Assembly (NCBI GenBank): GCA_045110285.1
Contig: JBGCGA010000073.1
Location: 1-33,791, forward strand
From: Putridiphycobacter sp045110285
GTDB lineage: Bacteria > Bacteroidota > Bacteroidia > Flavobacteriales_D > Crocinitomicaceae
Direction: 5' to 3'
DNA length: 33,791 nucleotides
Shown: piece after piece, positions 8,580 through 15,633 of the stretch
Numbering within the stretch: position 1 is the first letter of the stretch
Layout: each line of letters begins with the position of its first letter
Made by a program: the position numbers and the translations under genes
The notes under the pieces: model-generated
Told to the model about the DNA's origin: nothing
The model's input: the letters and a program-made list of their open reading frames with translations, nothing else
Databases searched by the model: none

Positions 8580-8792
8580 CTATTCTTTATTTTTCTTGTA
8601 CTCCAAAATATCACCTGGTTGACAATCTAATGCTTCACAAATGGCATCAAGGGTCGTAAATCGCATGGCTTTGCCTTTACCCTGCTTTAAAATAGAGAGA
8701 TTTACAACCGAAATGCCTACTGCGTCAGAAAGATCTTTTAATTTCATTTTACGTTTAGCAAGCATCACGTCTAAGTTTACTATGATAGCCAT
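8580..8792 (-). CDS. Small XRE-family transcriptional regulator (Cro/CI helix-turn-helix, YozG-like)
   Basis: A 70-residue protein made almost entirely of one Cro/CI-type helix-turn-helix domain: helix 1 around residues 6-14, the recognition region around 18-38 (Leu-Ser-Asp-Ala-Val-Gly-Ile-Ser), and a C-terminal half with Ala-Leu-Asp-Cys-Gln-Pro-Gly-Asp-Ile-Leu, characteristic of the YozG-like group. It lies three bases after the stop of a small membrane protein gene, so both are translated from one mRNA. YozG-type regulators often sit beside membrane-protein genes and probably autoregulate; a palindrome upstream of the operon (9337-9365) is a possible binding site, but this is unproven. Confidence 0.88.
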   Translation of the reverse strand: MAIIVNLDVMLAKRKMKLKDLSDAVGISVVNLSILKQGKGKAMRFTTLDAICEALDCQPGDILEYKKNKE

Positions 8793-8795
8793 GGC

Positions 8796-9299
8796 TTATA
8801 TGGTTAATGATGATTCAAATGAATTAGCTAATCTTCTTAAATTACAGTCATTATTTCCCCAAGAATAAACCCCCAGAACTGATACGGAATAAAATCTGCC
8901 AGCGCCGTTATCATCAAATTCAATGTAAATATTATCTCCCCACGATTTCCATGTTGGTCCTGATGTAGCAAACAAAGTCCCATCATCCTTATTAATATCT
9001 ATTAATTTAAACCCAGCACTAGATAATACTTCGCTAAACTTTTCAACTAAAATACCTTTTGGCAAGTCTAACTGCTTTTCAATTAATGTTTTTCCAGATA
9101 AAAAATTTAATGGACTAATAAAATACGGTTTAAATGATGGTATACTCCTCACCAGAAAATTAAAACCAAAAATGATAACTGGAACCATAATGAAATATTT
9201 AAGGTTACTGTTGTTCATATATTTAATACCCAAAACGGCAATTGCTAACATCACCACGCTGGCAATTATATTTTTTATAGCTTTACTTTGATTTTTCAT
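8796..9299 (-). CDS. Small membrane protein of unknown function, partner of the XRE regulator
   Basis: Starting at the ATG at 9299 the protein has 167 residues. An upstream in-frame ATG at 9335 precedes the -7 promoter element and is therefore rejected. Two hydrophobic segments (about 8-28 and 33-52) form an N-terminal membrane hairpin. The remaining roughly 110 residues are a soluble alpha/beta domain with a Lys/Asp pattern and a conserved-looking Gly-Pro-Thr-Trp-Lys-Ser-Trp-Gly stretch. No family is recognised. The three-base gap to the XRE gene makes it part of a two-gene unit in which the regulator may control or sense the membrane component (inference). Confidence 0.75.
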   Translation of the reverse strand: MKNQSKAIKNIIASVVMLAIAVLGIKYMNNSNLKYFIMVPVIIFGFNFLVRSIPSFKPYFISPLNFLSGKTLIEKQLDLPKGILVEKFSEVLSSAGFKLIDINKDDGTLFATSGPTWKSWGDNIYIEFDDNGAGRFYSVSVLGVYSWGNNDCNLRRLANSFESSLTI

Positions 9300-9316
9300 A
9301 ATTACTTTTTTTTTGA

Positions 9317-9324
9317 CAAATATA
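9317..9324 (-). promoter_or_regulatory. -7 element (TATATTTG) of the membrane protein/XRE operon
   Basis: Exact TAnnTTTG match on the minus strand, 17 bases before the ATG at 9299. It fixes the start, because the longer frame would begin upstream of it. Confidence 0.6.
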
Positions 9325-9336
9325 AACAAAAACATT

Positions 9337-9365
9337 ATTTAATTAATGATAAACATTAATTTAAT
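9337..9365. repeat. Operator-like palindrome between the divergent XRE and AtoE units
   Basis: AATTAATG (9341-9348) and CATTAATT (9354-9361) are perfect inverted repeats with a five-base spacer, and three more pairs follow after one mismatch. It overlaps the expected -33 region of the minus-strand promoter. A regulator site is plausible, but AT-rich palindromes also arise by chance. Confidence 0.35.
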
Positions 9366-9396
9366 TATGCTTTTCATTTAATAAAACAGATAAACA

Positions 9397-10785
9397 GTGT
9401 TTAAAGATAAATTTACAAAAGCATTTAAAGCCATACTTCCCAGCCCATTAAGCATTGCACTTTTGCTAACAGTTTTCACTTTTACTTTAGCAATCTTTTT
9501 TGGAAATAAGGAAGCAAATAGCCTTGTAGAAATAGCTACATATTGGGAAAAAGGTCTTTGGGGAATGGATTTAGTTGAAGGGATTTGGAGGCGAAGCTGG
9601 CAACTGCCATTTTTGGTACAAATGATGCTCATGCTAGTATTAGGTTATGTTTTAGCCATGAGTAAGCCCTTTAATTGGCTTGTTAATAAATTGACAAGAC
9701 ATTGCACAAATACGGCTAAAGCTGCTGCTATCATTTCATTCTTAACCATATTGGTTAGTCTATTTAATTGGGGATTAGGCCTTGTTTTTGGCGCCATTTT
9801 CGCTCGAAAAGTAGCAGAATTTGCTTCTAGACAACAATTCAAATTACATTATGGCCTCATTGGCGCAGCAGGCTATTCAGGGATGATGACTTGGCATGGC
9901 GGCCTATCAGGATCAGCTCCAATCAAAGCGGCTGAGGCAGGTGCTTTAGATCAATTAGTCCCAAATTCTACACTTGGTCTTTCAGAAATTACACTCGATC
10001 AAACGGTCTTTTCAAGCATGAATTTAACCGTCAGCTTCCTACTGTTAACTATTCTTCCAATTTCATTGTATTTCATAGGTAGAAAAACTGGGGGTAGTTT
10101 GCTTAATATTAAACCAAATCACACCGTCCCACCAAATAAATCAAATATTATTGGTGCAGAAAAAATAGACCACTCTCCTATTTTCTTGAAAATTATGGGC
10201 GGACTCATATTACTGTATGCAATTTACAAGGCTTTTATCCTTCCAGAAAGAATCTCGCTTACATTTTTAACACCCGATTTTATCAACCTCGCTTTATTAG
10301 CTCTCGCTTTTACTTTTCATCAAAACATTTTTAGTTTTTTGAAAAGTTTAGACCATGCGATTAGCAGTGCATCCGGCATTCTCATCCAGTTTCCATTTTA
10401 CTTTGGTATTTTAGGAATTATGAAATACAGTGGTTTAATGGCTGATCTATCTTCATTTTTTGTCGAAATTTCCAATGATTCCACTTTTTCAATAAATACC
10501 TTACTGTCGGCAAGTGTTGTTAATATATTTGTTCCAAGCGGCGGCGGCCAATGGGCTGTGCAAGGCCCTATTATTCTTGAGGCAGCCAATCAGTTAAACC
10601 TGTCTTTATCAAAAAGTATTATGGCTATTGCCTATGGCGATCAGCTGACCAATATGCTCCAGCCTTTTTGGGCTTTACCGCTACTGGGAATTACTGGGTT
10701 GAAACCAAAAGAAATTATACCATTTACCCTAATTTTAATGGTGATAGGCTTCATTATTTTTACTTTCGGGCTTCTACTATTTTAA
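9397..10785 (+). CDS. atoE: AtoE-type short-chain fatty acid transporter
   Basis: A 462-residue inner-membrane transporter with about 12 hydrophobic segments. It resembles E. coli AtoE through most of its length: the N-terminal Leu-Pro-x-Pro-Leu before the first membrane segment, an Asn-Trp-Gly-x-Gly-Leu-Val motif, a Gly-Gly-x-Ser-Gly-Ser motif, the VPSGGG(Q/H)W motif, and a C-terminal Met-Ala-x-Ala-Tyr-Gly-(D/E)-Gln followed by Gln-Pro-Phe-Trp-Ala-Leu-Pro. AtoE takes up short-chain fatty acids such as acetoacetate or butyrate. The start is a GTG at 9397; a TAA lies two codons upstream in frame, so it cannot start earlier. No acetoacetate catabolic genes accompany it. A small membrane protein gene follows after one base. 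Confidence 0.93.
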   Translation: MFKDKFTKAFKAILPSPLSIALLLTVFTFTLAIFFGNKEANSLVEIATYWEKGLWGMDLVEGIWRRSWQLPFLVQMMLMLVLGYVLAMSKPFNWLVNKLTRHCTNTAKAAAIISFLTILVSLFNWGLGLVFGAIFARKVAEFASRQQFKLHYGLIGAAGYSGMMTWHGGLSGSAPIKAAEAGALDQLVPNSTLGLSEITLDQTVFSSMNLTVSFLLLTILPISLYFIGRKTGGSLLNIKPNHTVPPNKSNIIGAEKIDHSPIFLKIMGGLILLYAIYKAFILPERISLTFLTPDFINLALLALAFTFHQNIFSFLKSLDHAISSASGILIQFPFYFGILGIMKYSGLMADLSSFFVEISNDSTFSINTLLSASVVNIFVPSGGGQWAVQGPIILEAANQLNLSLSKSIMAIAYGDQLTNMLQPFWALPLLGITGLKPKEIIPFTLILMVIGFIIFTFGLLLF

Positions 10786-10786
10786 T

Positions 10787-11287
10787 ATGACAGATATAAA
10801 TGAAGGATTAACCAATAATTATCTCGTGCATGGTGTTGCTTTATTAGTGTTTACAGCCCCTCTTGCCTACTTTAGTTTTTTATTCTATGTCCCTTTTGTA
10901 GTTTTTGCCGTTGCACTATTTATGAGTTCAAATGGCTTAATGATCGACAAGAAAAATAACCGTTACAGAAAATACAGTAATATTTTAGGCTATAAGCTGG
11001 GTGAATGGAAACCCATTAAAAATATAGTTTCTGCTACTTTGATATTATCAATTGAAAGAGCCAAAACCAACCAATCCTACCTCATGGGCAAAAAAGGTAT
11101 TACGCGCTCCAAAACTTACGATATCACACTATATACTGATACTGAGGAAACGATTCTCATGTATGAATTTTTAAAATACAGCAAAGCTATCAAAGCACTC
11201 AACGCTATTGAATTAGGTTTTAATATCGATATACGAGATAAAGTAAAAGAAAAGTTAATGCGTAATAGAATGAATCCTAGACGTTAA
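10787..11287 (+). CDS. Small membrane protein of unknown function
   Basis: A 166-residue protein that begins one base after the AtoE stop, so it is probably cotranslated with it. Residues 13-48 form a hydrophobic hairpin of two membrane segments. The rest is a basic, soluble domain with beta-strand character ending in an Arg-rich tail. No family is recognised. The tight coupling suggests it serves or regulates the transporter, but this is only inference. It converges with the CotH-type gene, and no terminator is visible in the 30 bases between them. Confidence 0.7.
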   Translation: MTDINEGLTNNYLVHGVALLVFTAPLAYFSFLFYVPFVVFAVALFMSSNGLMIDKKNNRYRKYSNILGYKLGEWKPIKNIVSATLILSIERAKTNQSYLMGKKGITRSKTYDITLYTDTEETILMYEFLKYSKAIKALNAIELGFNIDIRDKVKEKLMRNRMNPRR

Positions 11288-11317
11288 AATAATATCCCTG
11301 TCAAATTTTTACACATA

Positions 11318-14260
11318 TTAATTCATAGAATCAAGCATTATGAAATTATAAAATTTCAACATAGCGTGATCAGAATAAACATTCCTTCTAGACTCTAATT
11401 TATCAATACATTTTATCAGCAGTTTTGGTTGTAGATATTCTGGTTTCTTTTGAAAAAGAGCAAATCCAATATTAAGATCTAACCATGAGCAGTTATTAGT
11501 GACCACTTTGCTGCCATCTTTCACAGCTAGCCCAACCTTGCAATTTTTAATTGTTGAATCATGAACATCAATTGTTGATTTTTCGCCACATGATATGCCT
11601 TTATCGCCCGCGTTATCAATTAAAACATTAGAAATTCCAGCATAAGAACCTGAAAAATCAAGTCCATCATTTCCAATATTTTTAAACTCACTGTCGCTTA
11701 TTTTTCCTGAACAAAAATCACTATCAAGCCCGTCGGATGAAACATTTTCAATTTTCAATTGCGATATTTCAAATGTGCAACTGATAAAATTAATGGCATC
11801 TTCGGCTTTTGAATTGCTAATTTTACAATTGTTAGTTTCAACATTCGAGTCGTAAATATTTACTCCACCAGACAATACCCAACCTTTGTAATTGAGCGAC
11901 CTCATATTTTCGAATTCAACATTTTTAAAAATAACTTTCTTACCATTTAAAACGGTCAGCCCGTTGTTTGTGGCATCAGAAGAATATATTTTTACTTTAT
12001 GGGAAGAAGTGCCATTTATTGATAAAGATCCGGCACAGATTATGCCACCTTCTCCTTTTAATTCAATATTTGTTCCTTTATTAATTATCACCTTATAATT
12101 TTCAGGAATATAAATCAATTCATTTAATTTGATTTCTCCTGATTTAAACACAAGGTCAGAGTCTGAGATGGTATAGTATGGTGACTTTATTTTAAATTGA
12201 TTTTCTAGTATAATTCTTGCAGTTTCACCGGTTGGTTTAGGCCACTGCAATACTGTCCTCTTTTTCAATTTTCCAAATTTTGATATTTCCTTAAACAGTA
12301 TTTTAGAGGGCTTTTCTTTAAGAATCATTTTTTTACATGCAACAACACCAGTATAATGCTTCATTTTAATGGCATTTTCAAAATCAACTGAGTTCCCATC
12401 CACGTCAATAAAACCTGTCACTAAAATAGGTTTTAACAAATAGTTGCAAATCTCTATTTCATATCCTTTCTCAGCAACTTCACTCACAAAGGCATTTACT
12501 GATACCTCTGTTAAATAGGGTAAACTATCTTGTCTTGTATAAGTTCTTTTTTCATAAAAACTGTCTACTGGTTTGTTCTTAAGTAACCTTTGTTCCCATA
12601 CGGAATCTACCTCTTCTAATTTCGAACGAATATAAGCCGCTCTTTTAAAATAAAAAGATTTATCAAAATCAAAGTCTTCTATTTCGGCAGCTAAAGTATT
12701 TTCGTTTTCTGTTATACTTTCGTCTAATTCATTAAATCTTGATAGCAGATAAGCTTCGTTCGAAAAGGCTTTTAAATAATGTAAATAATACATTTTAAAA
12801 GTCCTATTTTGTAAAAACGGTTGAATTAATTGCCAAGACTTTGGACCTGTTCTTGCTGTTAACTTCTTCAAAACATATAATTTATCTAGGGCATTATGTC
12901 CGGGATTCATATCAAAACCTATATTTTCTAGCTTTTGGCAAATTGGATTATAATAAAACCGTTTATTATGCCACTGATGGCCATGCTCAACATTCCCCAA
13001 CTCCATTAAAGCATAATACTGGGCTGTATGTGCAAGATTTGTAATAGATGCGGCACTTTTTGTCAAGTCTTTATGCAGTTGCATTAATTTACTACCCTGA
13101 ACAAAAAGGTTTTTGAGTGATTTTGAAGCTAGCGTTTTCTTTTTCTTGAAGAGTGAAATAATACTTGATTCAAACACAGGTAAGCTAATTTTATTTGAGT
13201 GTTTGTTTTGAACAACAGTCAAAGCCCAAGTTCCGCTCTCATCATACTTAAGAATTGGTGATTCTCGCCTTTGTTTCGACTCAATTAGATGCTTTTCAAA
13301 GTGCTCTTCTATCGCATAAATACCTTTATAAACACCATTAATAGTTACAGGAATGAATTCGTATTTAGTTGCCAGTAAATTTTCCTTAAAACAGAGTTGG
13401 TGCATCAACCATTCGTGCATATAATTTCTTGTTTTGGGGTGATGAATAGAAAAAGTACGCATACCATTAAAAGCATGTTCATCCTTAATTTTTATTCGGT
13501 ACGATTCTTTACCAGAGGATAAATGATCGGTCCAATCTCCTTTCAGCCTTATATCTACTTTGGCTGAATCATTTCCGTATAGTAGATACCCCAATTCTGA
13601 TTGTTTTTCTTCTTTTCCAATGACTCCTTTATCAATGGCTGATTTAGCATAACTTTCCAGATTTCTTTTAGCTGCAGCTGGAATAAAAATATTCAAACCA
13701 GGTAGTTCAAGATCCATCTCTTTTAACCTAGGAACTGATTGATGTACAGTAATACGCAAATTTCTAAATACAATTGAATCGCGATTTGCAAATGCATAAA
13801 AGCTAAGTTCTGTATCATCAGAATTAATATACTGTTCAATAACAAGTGTTTCCCAATTATCAGTACCTTTCTTTGGCATTTTTCTGATAGAAAATTTAGA
13901 GTCTGCTTGCTTTACGGCACATACAAAAACACCGACTCCAGTTTCAGACTTAATTTCAACTGAGGCACAGACAAACTGTCCATTTTTTAGGTTATAGAAC
14001 TTTTTGCTGAAACCATATTTTTTATGTTTTCCTAAATTGACAGTATATGATCTATTTAAATCTTCAATCAATGTAGAGTATGGACTGTGCAAGTAACCAG
14101 CAGACTGCAACCCTAAAAATAGTTGACTATTATACTCCTTTCCACTACTAGAGTATGAAGATTCACTACAAAACGCAAATTGCACATTTAGAACAACTAC
14201 CAAGAGAAATACTGCTTTCAAATAGAATTGAAAAGGTAAATATTTAGCTAATTGCAGCAT
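11318..14260 (-). CDS. Secreted CotH-kinase-type protein with C-terminal parallel beta-helix
   Basis: A 980-residue exported protein. The first 31 residues are a signal peptide; the Cys31 context does not fit a lipobox, so cleavage by signal peptidase I is likely. Residues about 235-455 match the CotH protein-kinase-like domain: Arg-Leu-Lys-Gly-Asp (238-242), Glu-Glu-His-Phe-Glu (318-322) and a Gly-Phe-Asp-Met-Asn segment (448-452) where CotH proteins have their metal-binding Asp. Residues about 705-935 are a right-handed parallel beta-helix with repeated Asp-Gly-Leu-Asp, Asn-Asn-Cys and Ile-Ser turns. Beta-helices of this kind often bind or process polysaccharide. CotH kinases phosphorylate secreted proteins in spore formers; the substrate here is unknown. 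The gene stands alone after the ribosomal operon terminator. Confidence 0.85.
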   Translation of the reverse strand: MLQLAKYLPFQFYLKAVFLLVVVLNVQFAFCSESSYSSSGKEYNSQLFLGLQSAGYLHSPYSTLIEDLNRSYTVNLGKHKKYGFSKKFYNLKNGQFVCASVEIKSETGVGVFVCAVKQADSKFSIRKMPKKGTDNWETLVIEQYINSDDTELSFYAFANRDSIVFRNLRITVHQSVPRLKEMDLELPGLNIFIPAAAKRNLESYAKSAIDKGVIGKEEKQSELGYLLYGNDSAKVDIRLKGDWTDHLSSGKESYRIKIKDEHAFNGMRTFSIHHPKTRNYMHEWLMHQLCFKENLLATKYEFIPVTINGVYKGIYAIEEHFEKHLIESKQRRESPILKYDESGTWALTVVQNKHSNKISLPVFESSIISLFKKKKTLASKSLKNLFVQGSKLMQLHKDLTKSAASITNLAHTAQYYALMELGNVEHGHQWHNKRFYYNPICQKLENIGFDMNPGHNALDKLYVLKKLTARTGPKSWQLIQPFLQNRTFKMYYLHYLKAFSNEAYLLSRFNELDESITENENTLAAEIEDFDFDKSFYFKRAAYIRSKLEEVDSVWEQRLLKNKPVDSFYEKRTYTRQDSLPYLTEVSVNAFVSEVAEKGYEIEICNYLLKPILVTGFIDVDGNSVDFENAIKMKHYTGVVACKKMILKEKPSKILFKEISKFGKLKKRTVLQWPKPTGETARIILENQFKIKSPYYTISDSDLVFKSGEIKLNELIYIPENYKVIINKGTNIELKGEGGIICAGSLSINGTSSHKVKIYSSDATNNGLTVLNGKKVIFKNVEFENMRSLNYKGWVLSGGVNIYDSNVETNNCKISNSKAEDAINFISCTFEISQLKIENVSSDGLDSDFCSGKISDSEFKNIGNDGLDFSGSYAGISNVLIDNAGDKGISCGEKSTIDVHDSTIKNCKVGLAVKDGSKVVTNNCSWLDLNIGFALFQKKPEYLQPKLLIKCIDKLESRRNVYSDHAMLKFYNFIMLDSMN

Positions 14261-14330
14261 TTAATGAGTCGTGTTAATAGTGAAGAATTCATACGAGGTT
14301 CTAAGTTAAAAAGAAATTAATTTTCAGCAC

Positions 14331-14366
14331 AAAAAAAAGCTCCGACCATAAAATGCCAGAGCTTTT
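14331..14366 (-). terminator. Intrinsic terminator of the rpsF-rpsR-rplI operon
   Basis: On the minus strand, a 12-bp stem (arms at 14355-14366 and 14335-14346, including two G-T pairs) with an eight-base loop is followed by at least eight T. It lies 25 bases after the rplI stop. Confidence 0.85.
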
Positions 14367-14390
14367 CAATATTGTAAATTGAATTGCTAG

Positions 14391-14837
14391 TTATTCACCA
14401 ACCACTTCAAATTTAAAATCTTGCTTTACTTCCTTGTGTAAATTTGCAGATGCGTCATAAGTACCAACTTCTCTAATTGGTTCATCAACAATTTTAATTG
14501 ATTTTCTATCAACTTCTACACCTTCCGCCTTTAAAGCTTCTGCAATTAAGATTGAATTCACTGATCCGAATATTTTGCCATTCTCGCCAACTTTTGCAAT
14601 AATTTTAACAGTTAAGCCATCTAATTTAGCTGCAACTGCTTGAGCATCCTCTTTTATTTTAGAGTCTTTGTGCGACTTTTGCTTCATTACTTCAGCATGT
14701 GCTTTCTTTTCAGAAACAGTGGCTAAAATTGCATAACCTTGAGGAATTAAAAAGTTTCTACCGTAACCAGGTTTCACTGATACAACGTCGTCTTTATATC
14801 CTAATTTATCTACGTTTTTCTTTAATATAACTTCCAT
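14391..14837 (-). CDS. rplI: 50S ribosomal protein L9
   Basis: A 148-residue protein with the L9 layout: the N-terminal rRNA-binding domain (residues 1-52) containing Val-Lys-Pro-Gly-Tyr-Gly-Arg-Asn-Phe-Leu-Ile-Pro, a long connecting helix rich in Lys, Ala and Glu, and a C-terminal domain with Gly-Lys-Ile-Phe-Gly-Ser-Val. L9 sits near the L1 stalk base and helps maintain reading frame. It is the last gene of the rpsF operon, 42 bases after rpsR. Confidence 0.97.
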   Translation of the reverse strand: MEVILKKNVDKLGYKDDVVSVKPGYGRNFLIPQGYAILATVSEKKAHAEVMKQKSHKDSKIKEDAQAVAAKLDGLTVKIIAKVGENGKIFGSVNSILIAEALKAEGVEVDRKSIKIVDEPIREVGTYDASANLHKEVKQDFKFEVVGE

Positions 14838-14879
14838 GATAAGTTTTTAATGTGTTTAACAAATACAGTACTTAATGAA

Positions 14880-15140
14880 TTACTTCATTAAATCTGCTAC
14901 GTATGGCAAAATTGCTAGGTGTCTAGCTCTTTTTACCGCTTTGTTTACCTTTTTTTGGTATTTTTGAGATGTACCTGTTAAACGACGAGGTAAAATTTTA
15001 CCTTGCTCGTTAATAAACTTTAATAAATAGTCAGGATCCTTATAATCCACGTATTTAATACCACTCTTTTTGAATCTACAGTATTTCTCTTTTTTAATTT
15101 CAATACTGATTGGATTTAAATATCTAATATCTGATGCCAT
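14880..15140 (-). CDS. rpsR: 30S ribosomal protein S18
   Basis: An 86-residue S18 with the conserved Tyr-Cys-Arg-Phe, Ile-Asp/Val-Asp-Tyr-Lys-Asp and Lys-Ile-Leu-Pro-Arg-Arg-x-Thr-Gly-Thr segments, and a basic C-terminus ending near Arg-Ala-Arg-His-Leu-Ala-Ile-Leu-Pro-Tyr. S18 forms a heterodimer with S6 on the platform of the small subunit, which fits its position 28 bases after rpsF. No ssb or priB gene is inserted between them, unlike the enterobacterial operon. Confidence 0.97.
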   Translation of the reverse strand: MASDIRYLNPISIEIKKEKYCRFKKSGIKYVDYKDPDYLLKFINEQGKILPRRLTGTSQKYQKKVNKAVKRARHLAILPYVADLMK

Positions 15141-15168
15141 AATTCTTTTACTTTTAATTAATTACTAA

Positions 15169-15501
15169 TTAAGCTGTTGCTTTTTTATTAAATTTTTCAG
15201 CAAACGCTTGGTGATGCTTCTCCATTTTAATAGTTAAAAATCTCATAATACGCTCATCACGCTTATACTCGACTTCTAACTTCTGGATTAATTCTCCGGC
15301 AGCTTCAAATTGAATTAAATTGTAAAATCCAGTTGACTTCTTCTGGATAGAGTATGCCATTTTCTTCATACCCCAGAATTCTTTGTGCGTTATTTTACCT
15401 CCATTTTTAGTAATATAAGCTTCAAAGACTTTTACTGCTTCCTTTGCCTGGTCTTCAGACAAAACGGGAGTTAAAATGAAAACAGTTTCGTACTTGTTCA
15501 T
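15169..15501 (-). CDS. rpsF: 30S ribosomal protein S6
   Basis: A 110-residue S6 with the canonical start Tyr-Glu-Thr-Val-Phe-Ile, the Trp-Gly-x-Lys-Lys-Met-Ala-Tyr-x-Ile-x-Lys core, and the Asp-Glu-Arg-Ile-Met-Arg-Phe-Leu-Thr end of the ferredoxin-like fold. It binds S18 during assembly of the small-subunit platform. It is the first gene of the three-gene operon, read from the strong promoter at 15525-15554 and divergent from dnaX. Confidence 0.97.
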   Translation of the reverse strand: MNKYETVFILTPVLSEDQAKEAVKVFEAYITKNGGKITHKEFWGMKKMAYSIQKKSTGFYNLIQFEAAGELIQKLEVEYKRDERIMRFLTIKMEKHHQAFAEKFNKKATA

Positions 15502-15524
15502 ATTATTTTGTTTTAAATTGAGTG

Positions 15525-15554
15525 CAAAGATAACTTTTTATTCTGAAAAATCAA
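15525..15554 (-). promoter_or_regulatory. Complete Bacteroidota promoter of rpsF-rpsR-rplI
   Basis: TTG (15554-15552) is followed after 19 bases by TATCTTTG (15532-15525), an exact match to the TTG/TAnnTTTG consensus with standard spacing. The leader before the rpsF ATG is short (23 bases from the -7 element). It is the best promoter in the window. Confidence 0.85.
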
Positions 15555-15613
15555 TAGTTATCAACAATAACTATAATTTCCCGCTAAAGTAAAAAAATTA
15601 CACCAAGAAAAAT

Positions 15614-15621
15614 TATATTTG
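15614..15621 (+). promoter_or_regulatory. -7 element (TATATTTG) of dnaX
   Basis: Exact TAnnTTTG match, 12 bases before the dnaX ATG at 15634. A TTG inside it (15619) could be miscalled as an earlier start. Confidence 0.65.
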
Positions 15622-15633
15622 CACCAATCAGTT

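Noticed and set aside
9297..9335. Membrane protein start at ATG 9335
   Set aside because: It lies upstream of the -7 element at 9317-9324, so it would not be in the transcript.
9378..9632. Minus-strand frame opposite the start of the transporter gene
   Set aside because: It is the reverse of a clearly conserved transporter and has no signal of its own.
14168..14170. Lipobox at Cys31 of the CotH-type protein
   Set aside because: The residue before Cys is Phe and the context does not fit a lipobox; ordinary signal peptidase cleavage is more likely.
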